64,000 bases of DNA from Paraescarpia echinospica (lineage: Eukaryota > Annelida > Polychaeta > Sabellida > Siboglinidae), in the NCBI GenBank assembly GCA_020002185.1, contig CM034543.1:54481535-54545534 (forward strand), given 5' to 3'. Numbering within the stretch: the stretch's first letter is position 1; each line of letters begins with the position of its first letter. The position numbers and the translations under genes were made by a program. The notes beneath the pieces were generated by a model. The model ran no database searches. It saw nothing but the letters and a program-made list of their open reading frames with translations, and had not been told where the DNA came from. This document shows positions 23,550 through 34,217 of this stretch, piece by piece.

Positions 23550-24965
23550 AATGCCGTGAAGTTGTTGTGCTGTTGGGTGTAAAAATCGTTTATCAAACGT
23601 GTGTACTGTTAGATTTTATAGAAAACGAGTTGATTGTGAAAAAAGAGCGAAATGGATCACAGCTATTCACCGTATGCATTGGACGCCCAAAGAACACACC
23701 AGGATTTGTGGCGACCATTTCTGCACAGATTTTATTGAACAAGTCAAGGAATTTGATTTTAAGATTGGGTTTAAGTATAGATACACATCTAAACTGGAAA
23801 AAAAAAACTGAAAAAATATAAAATGCTTGTTCTAAAAAATGGCATTTTAAACAAATTGAAACATGTGTTACCTCTTCATATTAAAATAATATTATACAAT
23901 TATTTAATAGTGCCACACATTAATTATTGCATCATGGCATGGGGCGTTCAGTCAAATAGAATAATAAAACTTCAAAAAAGCCCTGAGAATTATCACCATA
24001 AGTAATTATATTTCCCACACAGAATCACTTCACAAAAAATTCAACTTGTTAAAAGTAGATGACATCCATAAATTACAACAATTAAATTTTACTATAAATA
24101 TTTACACAATGACTTACCAGTTTATTTACAAAACTGGATGATAATGTTTAACTATGAGGTACATAATCATGATATAAGAGTCAATAATAAAATATACACT
24201 TATAAAATTAAACATGAATTTGCAAAGAAATGTATTATCCATAATTTGCCACTTTTACTAAATAACATTCCCGATATAGTAAAAGAAAAGCTTAATACAC
24301 ATAGTTCATAAGGATTTGTCAAGTATGTTAAATTTTATTTTTTACAAAATGATCAAGTAACATGCACAAGGCAAATTTGCTATATATGTATGCATAATTA
24401 AGAACCGACAACCACCTGTCAACTTTATACAGTACAAAACATTGCCTAAACGACAAACACAATAATCATGTAAGATTGCTCACACTGCACACATGCTCAC
24501 ATTCATATTGTTTTTTTTGAAGAATTTGATTAGGGTGATGTATTGATTCAGTTAAATTTTTATCACAAAAGGGGGCTCCTCGATATCGACTACCACAGTC
24601 TTAGAGGAGTCTCCTGACCCTATTTTTTTATTTACCATACATTATACCATAAGGTTATATATTTGTATTATTTTTTTATTTTTGGACATGAATGTATTGT
24701 ATATTTGTATTATTTAAAATGTCTGGGTTAAATAAAACAAATTCTTCTTCTTCTTTTTTAAACTAGCCCTACCTATCCAGATTATGTACCTTCATTGTTT
24801 GCCTTCAAGACAGCTGAAGTTAGTTGCGAGCGTCACGTGGGTGAGGAAAGATTCCACAGAACAAAAAGAAGAATGGTCCAGATAACCGAGAAAGAGAAAA
24901 TACAAGAAACTGAAGAAACGGGCTTTCCACAAACGCAAATCCTCGTGGTCTCTGTTGGTTTGCCC
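23550..24965 (+). pseudogene. THAP-domain protein exon interrupted by a LINE
   Basis: About 23553-23730 encodes a THAP C2CH zinc finger: CCAVGCKNR, TVRFYRKRVDCEKRAKWITA, then HTRICGDHFCTDF, giving the C-x-x-x-C and C-x2-H ligands, the invariant Trp and the downstream hydrophobic pattern. The frame is broken at 23731 by a LINE that ends at about 24757. Immediately after, the usual continuation resumes (PDYVPSLFAFKTAEV...ERFHRTKRRM). THAP fingers bind DNA and are common in P, Kolobok and related transposases as well as host genes. The convergent YqaJ exon downstream suggests a transposon origin. Broken by insertion unless the LINE is spliced out, which its position flush with the coding sequence makes unlikely. 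Confidence 0.75.
23731..24757 (+). mobile_element. 5'-truncated LINE (family beta), copy 1
   Basis: Same family as the minus-strand copy at 29591-30740. It encodes a decayed RT C-terminus (YLIVPHINYCIMAWG at about 23900) and then a long 3' UTR with 'ctcctcgatatcgactacc' and 'gaggagtctcctgaccc', ending 'aaataaaacaaattcttctt' with a TTC/T tail. 5'-truncated to about 1 kb. The insertion lies within the THAP exon. Confidence 0.8.
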
Positions 24966-25014
24966 AAGTTTTTCAATTGTTCTAGACAGCAACTAAAGTT
25001 TCACATGATTATTA

Positions 25015-25437
25015 TTAGCCATATCTCTGCAAAAAGTCATCATCCTTTGATACTGAAGTTACGTAAATCGTGTTAGCAACACCTGTATAAACGACCAGAT
25101 CACACTCAGTCATACCAGCGAATTCCATCTGTAATTGAATCAGGGAGTAATACATGTTACCTTTCTTCAAATTCCCTTGTCTGTCAATGCAGAAGCTACT
25201 GTCACCAAATTTCATGGGATCCTGTCCATTCAATGGAAATGGGCACTTTATTTCAACCAGATTATCGCTGTGACAACCACATGATCTCACACTGTCTGGA
25301 GAGGCACCAAGGTAGGGGTATCTCTCATTCACTAATAGACCAGTTCTCTTCACCCTGGCCTCAGTGCGGTATGGTCTGACAGTTGTCTCATAAACAGCAA
25401 GGGCCTCTGCCTCGTTATCCAGTCCCCACGCCGTCAA
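25015..25437 (-). CDS. YqaJ-like nuclease domain exon (partial)
   Basis: 140 codons with no stop. Motifs of the lambda-exonuclease/YqaJ family are clear: YPYLGASPDSV (Asp ligand), LVEIKCPF (E-x-K), and the YYSLIQLQMEF helix supplying Gln. The start is not a convincing ATG (the open frame begins within 'accttgacggcg'), so this is probably an internal exon whose 5' partner lies beyond 25440 or is lost. It converges on the THAP exon. YqaJ domains are found in phage-type recombination nucleases and in many invertebrate transposon-associated proteins. I see no transposase core nearby, so whether THAP and YqaJ belong to one element is inference. Confidence 0.75.
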   Translation of the reverse strand: MTAWGLDNEAEALAVYETTVRPYRTEARVKRTGLLVNERYPYLGASPDSVRSCGCHSDNLVEIKCPFPLNGQDPMKFGDSSFCIDRQGNLKKGNMYYSLIQLQMEFAGMTECDLVVYTGVANTIYVTSVSKDDDFLQRYG

Positions 25438-26369
25438 GGTGGCTTATTTGGATATCCAACTGTGCCATTATTCACATGTGCTCATTCACACAAACAACTG
25501 ATAAACTACAATTGACTTTATAACTACAAAACTAACAACTAACCTCCACAACACAAGAAACGCCGGCTTAGCGCATCTGTTTGTTTACGTCTTTCTGCCC
25601 TACGCGAACATGCGCATGCGCGACCTACTTCTCTTTGTTGCCAAACACAGCAACTCCGAATAACACGCTAAAAAACAGGTCACGCAAGAATAGAACATTT
25701 ATGTTAGCGTCAACCCACCGGTCACAGCCAATATTCACCGACGTGTGCATGTATCTGAAACCCTATACGCAGCTAGCCACGAACGTTCAAAGTCCTCAGA
25801 ATTAATTAAGATCCGTATTTCTGTACAGCGAGTGGGCTCGTATCAATGTCGGTACTACGTGTCACAATTCAAAGCGTTGTGTGCCTACCTGCAGTAGTAA
25901 ACTGTTATGGTAACTATTGGGGCTTAACATTAACATTTTATTAAGCTAAATTTTATCACTTTTGAAATATGAAAACTGGAAGCTTCTGACATGACACGCC
26001 ACATGCCAACATTGACTGATAGGAACCTCCTTTACGAGAATACATGAATATATTTAAAAAATATGCATATTTACAACGCTTCAGTGACAATTGCCGTCTT
26101 GTTGTTGACAACGACGCGTTCGCAGTGGTGGGTGAGTGGGTGGGTGGGTGGGTGGGTGAGTGAGTGAGTGAGTGAGTGAGTGAGTGAGTGAGTGAGTGAG
26201 TGAGTGAGTGAGTGAGTGAGTGAGTGAGTGAGTGAGTGTGAGTGAGTGAGTGAGTGTACGTAGGTAAGTGCGTGCGTATGTGCGAGTGTGTAAAATTAAG
26301 AGTTAGAACATCAAGAACTAAAAGTGTAATACAAGGCCGCATTTCCGTAATCCACGTTAGAGATTATAA
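25438..26369. other. Spacer with possible TIR remnant and a GAGT microsatellite
   Basis: 'attcggagttgc' and 'tagggcagaa' at 23412-23495 recur inverted near 25600-25665, a weak hint of terminal repeats around the THAP/YqaJ pair. 26130-26262 is a GAGT/GGGT tetranucleotide array. No gene seen. Confidence 0.35.
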
Positions 26370-27470
26370 CAAATGCGTGCACCGTAATCTTAGTGGCATC
26401 TACCACATATTCAACTCACTCCGGTGGATGTTGTAAAGCAGCAGATACGCACCGCGAAATACCACCTTCTTGCGTCACGTAAAGCGGCAAAAATGATTTC
26501 AAGTTCCACTACCGGCTATTTTGGCGTATCGTAAATCACCACATCCGTTTTGCTTTGATTTTACTGCCACGGTTGTCGCATATCCAGGCGCTGATATCAC
26601 ATAAATAGCACTAAGTTGTCTAGCGCAGGCTCCTACAAGCAAACGTGTCCGGTCAACACGACACGTAGAGATGTGTGTCTGCTGTCTTTCTGGGGAAACA
26701 TAGGCCCGATATGGTTGCAACCAGGATGCAAAATCGATGACGTTATGGTATCTGAGTAAGCAGGATTCTGGGTCAACGTAGGCCGTAGTTACACTGCACT
26801 GAATCACGGGGAGCTGGGATGATGAAGTAACAAAATATTATGGGGCGATAGTATCAGGCGCCACTCGTGTCAGAGAACCGCGATGCTCATTGGTCAGTAC
26901 GTCGTAGTGAGAACGTCGTACTTACCCATTACAACCAGCTCCCGCGCTCCCAATTTGTCCGCGCAACTTAAAACTGGGTTACGCGTGATCCAGTTTGAGA
27001 CAAAAATGGGTCACGCGTAACTACGCCTGACCCATTTTGGGGGTCCCAAACTAGGTTGTCCCTGGGAAGGTTCCGGGAAGGTCTGTAGTGATCTTGGGAA
27101 CCTGTTGCGCTTCTAGCCTAATGGGTCAGGCATAGTTATGCGTGACCCATTTTTGTCTCAAACTGGGTCACGCGATGGTGTGGGACGTTACACATTTGTG
27201 TTGGCGTGCATGCGTGTGCGTGATTTAAATTCACAAATTACACCCAGTGTTGGACTTCGTGTTAGACACATAACTAATGAGGTACAACGGTGACTCATAG
27301 TTATATGAGTCATTTAATACTATCTCATTAAACAAATAATTTGTGAAATATATTTTTGTTGCGTGTTTTCGCAGCGCGAGTGGCGTATTTTCTGTAGTTC
27401 GATTACTCTGGGTGCTTCAATAACAACTTATCAAACAACTGTTTACAGTTGATAATGTTCATCGTTGTCG
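26370..27470 (+). repeat. Repeat E, copy 2
   Basis: Matches 10471-11670 in the same order; it lacks element Y and carries a MITE with flanking sequence at about 26860-27176. Non-coding. Confidence 0.8.
26982..27174. mobile_element. 193-bp MITE with 55-bp terminal inverted repeats
   Basis: 26982-27036 is the near-perfect reverse complement of 27120-27174; shared core 'gagacaaaaatgggtcacgc'. The middle is about 80 bp with no coding sense. The target duplication could not be fixed because the surrounding E sequence has diverged. Confidence 0.8.
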
Positions 27471-27586
27471 TCATCGTCAACAACGTCAACAACAACACTA
27501 GTGATTGGTTAAATACGCTGAGCGACTTGTGGGAAAACTACCACTTGTAAACACTGTGGAAGGATTCACTGATTAATCAATTAACA

Positions 27587-27862
27587 ATGCGTGAGAACAA
27601 TAATGTCAATGCCTCAGAGATCCGAGGTTGCATATGGAGTCAATCAAAACTCTGTCAACCAGAAACCCAAAGTACTGCTCACTGGGGTTGGTCAAAGGAT
27701 GGTGACTTGTGGCAGATCTTCTGGACAATGCTGCCAGCCATTGTACAGAGTTGTCTGCGGGTGACCAAGTGTGGATGCAAGATGGAATGTTGTGTAAGGT
27801 GCACATGCTGTGGCTTCGGTATCACCTGTACAGCACTGTGCAGCTGCAGATGCCAGGATTAA
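27587..27862 (+). pseudogene. Cys-rich C-terminal fragment of the TE nuclease-like family
   Basis: Reads GCIWSQ...HWGWSKDGDLWQIFWTMLP...KCGCKMECCVRCTCCGF...CTALCSC. This is the same C-terminal module as at 3865-4104, with HWGW, W-x-x-LP and paired Cys motifs, so another member of that transposon protein family ended here. The rest of the gene is absent. It ends about 20 bp before Z copy C starts. Confidence 0.7.
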
Positions 27863-28199
27863 CTCATCATCTGTATGCGTGACTCTAGGAGTGTCATAAG
27901 TGCAAAGACAATGTGTGGATAATATGGACAAACACTACAAAGACATGTAGGGCAAACAGGTTCATACCGTAATGTTAAGTGAACAATAAGTTGATACGTG
28001 TTATAAGTGCAAAGACAATAATAAAGGACAAACAAATACATTTTACGGACATTTTGATGTCATAAACAAATTTAGACTGGTCAGTCGATTGCTTGTACTA
28101 TAGTTGACTTGGCGGAACATCTGACCACAATGACTCAACAATTAAATGGCGACATAATTATTGTGTGAACTCCATTTGATTGTTTTGATGGTACAGTAA

Positions 28200-29495
28200 G
28201 TATGTAAGTAAGTAATTTCCAACAACAACATAAAACAATTGTATATCCCGTTATTCCAAAATACAGCACATTCAACATGTGAACAAAAAACACTCATAAG
28301 TGTTGGTGGAAAGGGGTGAACAGAAATGTAATACTTACGTATGAATCACCCCCAACCAGTATAGTTACTTATTGTACTAATACAGCATATTACAAAGTAT
28401 TTAAATTTAATAAATAATGCAAAATATAGTGCCTAGACTATATCATTTCTTGTTAGAATTATTTGGATGTTTTTCTTAGATCTAGTACGTAGATAGAAGA
28501 TGGGACTTATGGTTTGTTTTAAAGCAATTATACTCCTACTGCTGGTGATGCTTTCACGTAGGGTATACTTCTACTGCTGGTGATGCTTTCACGTAGGGTA
28601 TACTTCTACTGCTGGTGATGCTTTCACGTAGGGTATACTTCTACTGCTGGTGATGCTTTCACGTAGGGTATACTTCTACTGCTGGTGATGCTTTCACGTA
28701 GGGTATACTTCTACTGCTGGTGATGCTTTCACGTAGGGTATACTTCTACTGCTGGTGATGCTCTCACGTAGGGTATACTTCTACTGCTGGTGATGCTTTC
28801 ACGTAGGGTATACTTCTACTGCTGGTGATGCTTTCACGTAGGGTATACTTCTACTGCTGGTGATGCTTTCACGTAGGGTATACTTCTACTGCTGGTGATG
28901 CTTTCACGTAGGGTATTCTACAGTGTTACTCCACAGACAGAAATACACATTGATATTTGTGTGGCACGCACACGATGACTTTGAAAGGTATCTTTCTGTT
29001 GAGTACCATACCGTTAAACATTGTTTGCAAACTATTTGGTAGTTCTTTGTAATCTGCCTTATACAATATAATCGTTGTATTAAATTTAACTAAGTCTACA
29101 AACGTCAAAGTACACAGTTGCTTAAACAGAGTGCTGGTAGGCTCCAAACCCTTTACGCCACAGATCAGACAAACTATTCGTTTCTGCAGCACAGTAATAC
29201 ACCTGATGTTTGAGACATATGGGGTTACTCCATATTTCGCTGCAATAGCTAATATATGGCAAAAACAGTGAACAATACAATGTGTACATTCCGTCCTGAT
29301 TAACTAAACAACTTACTGTGTGGATGAGTGCTGCTACTTTCGACAGTTTTGTTCTATCCGTAATAATGTTAACATACTCAGGGAAATTTGGTTACACGTA
29401 CTTTAGTTATTCGTTCATTATTTAAACACAGATTAATGTCAACATCTGGTGGACGGTTCCCAAATAACACATAATTCGTTTTTGACAAGTTGAGT
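28200..29495 (-). mobile_element. 5'-truncated LINE (family gamma) with minisatellite 3' UTR
   Basis: Flanked by GTAA (28196-28199 and 29496-29499) with a TACT-type tail at its minus-strand 3' end. The minus strand encodes a decayed RT C-terminus: FGNRPPDVDINLCL (about 29450), a 'LFLPYISYCSEIWSN' thumb motif (about 29230) and LQKRIVCLICGVKGLEPTST (about 29180). The 3' UTR holds the 35-bp array at 28530-28916. Z copies A and B lack this insert. Confidence 0.8.
28530..28916. repeat. 35-bp minisatellite, 11 near-identical units
   Basis: The unit 'ctactgctggtgatgc' plus 'tttcacgtagggtatactt' repeats 11 times; only one unit shows a visible change (ctctcacg). It lies inside the LINE 3' UTR. Confidence 0.95.
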
Positions 29496-29590
29496 GTAAT
29501 ATGTACATGGCGAAATGTGGGGGTAAGCAGTTGATTTAGAATTATGAAGGTGCATTACACATTCCTGTGTACTGATTAATGAATAGTAAT

Positions 29591-30740
29591 AGAAGAAGAA
29601 GAAGAAGAATGTGTTTTATTTGACCCAGACATTTCAAATAATTCATACAATACATCCATGTCAAACAAATGGAATAATACAAATACATAACCTTATAGTA
29701 AACATTGCATAATGTATGATAAATAACAAAAAGTAGGGTCAGGAGACTCCTCTAAGACTATGGTAGTCGCTATCGAGGAGCCACCTTTTGTAATAAAACT
29801 TTAACTGAATCAATACATCACCTAATCAAATTCTTCTAGAATAAGAAGAAGAAAAAAAATATATATGTATGCATGTGTGTAGTGTGAGCAATCTTACATG
29901 CTTATTGAGTTTGTCGTTTAGGCACTGTTTTGTACTGTATCAAGTTGACAGGTGGTTGTCGGTTCTTAATTTTGCATACATATATAGCAATTTTGCCTGG
30001 TGCATGTTTCTTGATAGTTTTGTAAAAAATAAAGTTTAACATACTTGGCAAATCCTTGTGAACTGTGTGTACTAAGCTATTCTTTGACAATATCAGGAAT
30101 GTTATTTAGTAAAAGTGGTAAATTATGCCTAAGGCATTTCTTAGCAAATTCATGTTTAATTTTATAAATGTATATTTTATTCTTGACTCTTGTATCGTGA
30201 TTATGTACCTCATAGTTAAACTTTATCCTCCAGTTTTGTAAATAAACTGGTAAGTCATTGTGTAAATATTTATAGTAAAATTTTAATTGTTGTAATTTAA
30301 GAATGTCATCTACTTTTAACAAGTTGAGTTTTTTGTGAAGTGGTTCTGTGTGGGAAGTATAATTACTTAAGGTAATAATTCTCAGGGCTTTTTTTGAAGT
30401 TTTATTATTCTATTTGATTGAAAGCCCCACGCCATGATGCAATAATTAATGTGTGGCACTATTAAAGAATTATATAATATTATTTTAATATGAAGAGGTA
30501 ACACATGTTTAAATTTATTTAAAATGCTAATTGTTTTAGAACAAGCATTTTATATTTTTTTCAGTGTGCTTTTTCCAGTTTAGATTTGTATCTATAATTA
30601 AACCCAAAAAAATTAAATTCTTTGACTTGTTCAATATTTACATTGTTTATCTTCAGAGTAAGTGTCTGTATATTTTTCTTTGCTTTTTGAAATGTCATGT
30701 ATTTCGATTTTGCTCTGTTTAGCGATAATTTATCATTTAC
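29591..30740 (-). mobile_element. 5'-truncated LINE (family beta), copy 2
   Basis: Minus-strand relative of 23731-24757 with the same 3' UTR blocks and an AGAAG-rich (TTC) tail at 29591. It reaches further 5' and shows FIVNDKLSLNRAKSKYMTFQ and KINNVNIEQVKEFNF, the region after the RT core. It inserts in Z between 'gaatagtaat' and 'aataaaatgtatg', leaving a short AAT-type duplication. Frameshifted. Confidence 0.8.
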
Positions 30741-31338
30741 AATAAAATGTATGTTTAAAACTGACATTTATCTTGTAATATATAACTGCATCCCAAGCCT
30801 TTTTCATATATTCTGCGAGAAATGATAAATGTATCTGGGAAGATTTAGATATTTAAATTCAGCTTTTGCATAGTCAAAACATGATTCGACACCAAGATCA
30901 TTCAAATCGGACTATTCTGTCAAATTTTATGGCGAAAATAATATTTTATGTCGGAAATGGCGGCCATCTTGAAAAATGGCGGCCATCTTGAAATTTCCGG
31001 TGGCAAACGGGCTTTTTTTTCGAAAAGTGGTCCCTTATGAATCACTATTTGAAAGATTGTCTCACTCATTTGCTCCACTGCGAGTCCATCTCAGTTTTAT
31101 TTGGAACGGCAATCTGTAGTGTCAAAATGCATTTCATAATAGCTTTGCACTAGAGTCGCGGAATAATTACGTTCATGAATACCTTCATTGACAATTGCGG
31201 TGCGTCGTCTCAACGTTGTGAGCTTTTGATTGAATGAGGTCACGGTTAGAAAAAGATCTCGCAGTCCTATACCGCTATAAAATAAGCTATATATGCACAG
31301 TTTTGTTAGCAACGGTCGTCACGATTTCTGCGTCAAAC

Positions 31339-32032
31339 TGTACAGAATTAAGCTTTGCATAGATTCCTAGTAATTACTTATCCATGAAATATAGTAATTA
31401 TTATAAGAAAAGTTATGTTTAATAAGTATATCATTAGAACTGCTTTAGTTTAGTAGATTGTGTTCTTATAATTAGATCTGAGACACAAGAAATTCTCCTA
31501 CGTTTACCTCAGGTCATCTCCAAAGATATCTGGGCTGGACAATAGTCGGGAGATGAGTCAGTTAGCAGATAAGGTAACATGCGGGATCAGAGACTAGGTA
31601 GCCAGGTAGCGAGCCCGACTGCAGCGCGCCATATTAAGAAATGCAGAAGAGGCGATTGAGAGAGGGATTGCAGAGACCGTGCAGAGAGGATTTGCGCGCG
31701 ATAACGAAGTAACACCACGTCTGGTTCCCACGGAGGACCAGTATTGATTGTACTGATCTGTATCGTGCTAACTGTGTGTATTAAAGTTCTTGAAACGAAC
31801 AATGGAAAGTCTTCTGCGATGATTGAGTAGTTAGAATCTTCCTCTGTGAGTATCTGATTTCTATTAGGCAGTGACGCATTGGATGAACTGAGTAGGTTAA
31901 TGTCTAAATTGTCTCGGGAATCAACGCAGAGGAAGAGCGTTGCAATTCGTGCCCAAATTAGAATACTTAGTCTACAAACGGAATAGACAGATGCGACAAA
32001 GGAAAATAATAGTAGACACCGGGCATTCTATA
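31339..32032 (+). mobile_element. 694-bp LTR-retroelement-like insert
   Basis: Z copies A and B run 'tgcatcaaatgtcgcttg'-like sequence without a break; here 'gcgtcaaac' is followed by TGTACAGAATTAAG... and the target resumes as 'aaacgtcgcttg', giving an AAAC duplication (31335-31338 and 32033-32036). It holds 'attaaag' near 31783 and then a short open stretch (MSKLSRESTQRKSVAIRAQ), so it may be an LTR plus the start of a gag, truncated. The class is not certain. Confidence 0.5.
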
Positions 32033-32339
32033 AAACGTCGCTTGCTGATAACAAACAAAACTATTAGGGTCACTACCATCGCTACAGGGACAACGCCTCA
32101 ACTACCCTGGTTAAGGTTATTTGTATCCGGTCCGCCAGGCTTTTACAATTTCTACGATGCGGTATCTGGCCAGTACAGTCCGTCTATCTCAAATACGTTG
32201 GCGGACGTTAGAAAGGAAGACACTCACCAACTCGGAGTGATGTATGATCCCTGCTCTGGATGTTGTCGTCTGCTATGACTCATGACACGCCGTCCCCCAG
32301 CGACACAGTCTATGGCAGGCCGATAGGGCCGTAAACGCG

Positions 32340-32640
32340 GTCGCGTTAAATACGAAGTTAACGCGTTGAATTAGCAACCAATGAGAACGCGAATAACTTA
32401 AAGCGTTAACTTAGTAACCAATGAGAACACGAATAACTTAACGCGTTAACTTAGCAACCAATGAGAATGCGAAGAAATTAACGCGCTAACTTAGCAACCA
32501 ATCAAAACGCGAAGAAGTTAGCGCGTTAACTTATCAACCAATAAGGATTCGGAGAAGTTAACGCGTTAACTTAGCAACCAATAAAGACTCGGATAAGTTA
32601 ACGTGTTAACGTAGCATCCAATAATGACTTATTTAGCTAC
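32340..32640. repeat. About 40-bp subrepeats with GTTAAC palindromes
   Basis: Seven imperfect units, each with 'ttaacgcgttaacttagc' and 'aaccaat', in the left TIR; the mirrored set lies at 34830-34980. Confidence 0.85.
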
Positions 32641-33366
32641 GAATCAGATATTGAACCAATAAATGCTAATCTTTGTTATGCAGTATGAACAAGAAAAGGC
32701 GGTAATGTACAGTATAATTGATGAACATAGCTACATTTTGGCAACATCCTGCGTAAATTAAGAATTGCACATTAACCCCCGTATGTATAGTTTTTGGCAT
32801 CATATTAGGCTCTAGTATACACCTTTGCAAACTAAAACCCAACATTAATGGCTGTCGTTTGCTATTTATCCTTTGTATCCTGTGGACATATATTCATGAT
32901 ATCTAAATATAATACAATGTATAATAATTAGTGCCCGCTTGCAACTAAATTTCACATTAGTTTAATTAGTAACATTGTTGAACCTAATGGCATACTATTT
33001 ATTTATAATGAAATCATGAAAAAAAAACATACATTTGGTTATTTCTCAGATGTGTATATAGTTATTCATTTATGATTGTGACATGAATGCATATACCTGC
33101 TTCATTCCATTGTCAACATGGCAGGAACAGGAAATTTGTGTGCGTGCGTGCATGCTTGTGTGTCCCAAAGACAACATATAATAATATTTTATACAGATAC
33201 CATATATATGTATATTGCATTCACATCGACCGGGAAAATGAGTAGTTTTTATAGTAGTTATTTTAAAACAGGTTCACTGCTAGATTAAATTTAATGGAAA
33301 ATACAACAAATCCCGATCCGAATAAGTTAATTTGTTAGTGACGTAAATATGTCTTCACATGATTAC

Positions 33367-34217
33367 CTTAACCTCCGTTTAACAGTCCTTACAGAGACGC
33401 CGAGCAGCTGGCTCATGCGTGGTGCAGCAAACCCACGTTGGAACAAGAAACGAAGCTGTTGATTACTAATGGCAAATCTTGGGGCACTTTGCACTGATCT
33501 TGGTCTCTCGGTCCTTTCAGAATGGTAACCGCTCCGCATAGCAGGAGACGACCAACCACACTAAAACATTAATTTGATTGTACAGTTGATGTGTCATCAC
33601 ATTAGGTGAATGTATGTATGTATGTATGTATACAATAAATATAATAATTGTATTAGTTAATATTCTTTCTGTACGATGTTATGTATTGCATGAAGGTGTG
33701 GATGAGTTGTAATTTAATACAATAAAGAATAGCATTATTTGTATTGTTATAAATAAGTAAAGCTTATTATTATAATTATTGTGTGGAAGTGAGTTGATAA
33801 CCTGAAACATTTATGATGCATGTTCTTGATTAGAGAAGTAGACACAAGTTTACAGCTTCAACATGCAGTACCACCAGGATACACATGTATAACACTACTT
33901 TTACCAAATGACCTTTGACAAGTGAAGACTAACACACTATGGTTAGCAACATACAGTGTCCTTGTAAGATGGTTTAGTAGTTGTGTGTCCTTTCAATTCA
34001 TATCAAACTCGGTATGTAAGACCAATGCACATCGTTATTGAATAGTTTATGTTCGAATTCACTTTAAAAGTTACTTAATTTATTATCTTACCTTGACTTT
34101 CAACATTTCCTTTCCTAAATTCTTCTATGATTGGCCCCAGCGACTCCAGTAATTCTTCAGGAGCACTATCTGGTAGCAAAGTTCCATTTGCCCACCTTGT
34201 ATGCCTCTCTAATGCTT
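33367..34217 (-). pseudogene. Helix-turn-helix transposon protein, two exon-like blocks
   Basis: Block 1 (34217-34092) reads ALERHTRWANGTLLPDSAP, EELLESLGPIIEEF and is bounded by a strong acceptor (ttatattag) and donor (GTAAGA). Block 2 (33560-33367) reads SAPRFAISNQQLRFLFQRGF, AAPRMSQLLGVSVRTVKRRL, a Fis/resolvase-like helix-turn-helix, bounded by ttttag and GTAATC. This pairing is familiar from animal transposon proteins that continue into an rve-type integrase domain; no such domain lies inside this element. The phases of the two blocks do not match cleanly, so it is probably decayed. Confidence 0.5.

Noticed and set aside
26130..26262. Telomere-like repeat
   Set aside because: The unit is GAGT/GGGT, not TTAGGG or TTAGG; it is an ordinary tetranucleotide microsatellite.
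28530..28916. Possible CRISPR-like array
   Set aside because: Units are contiguous 35-bp tandem repeats without unique spacers, in a eukaryotic LINE 3' UTR.
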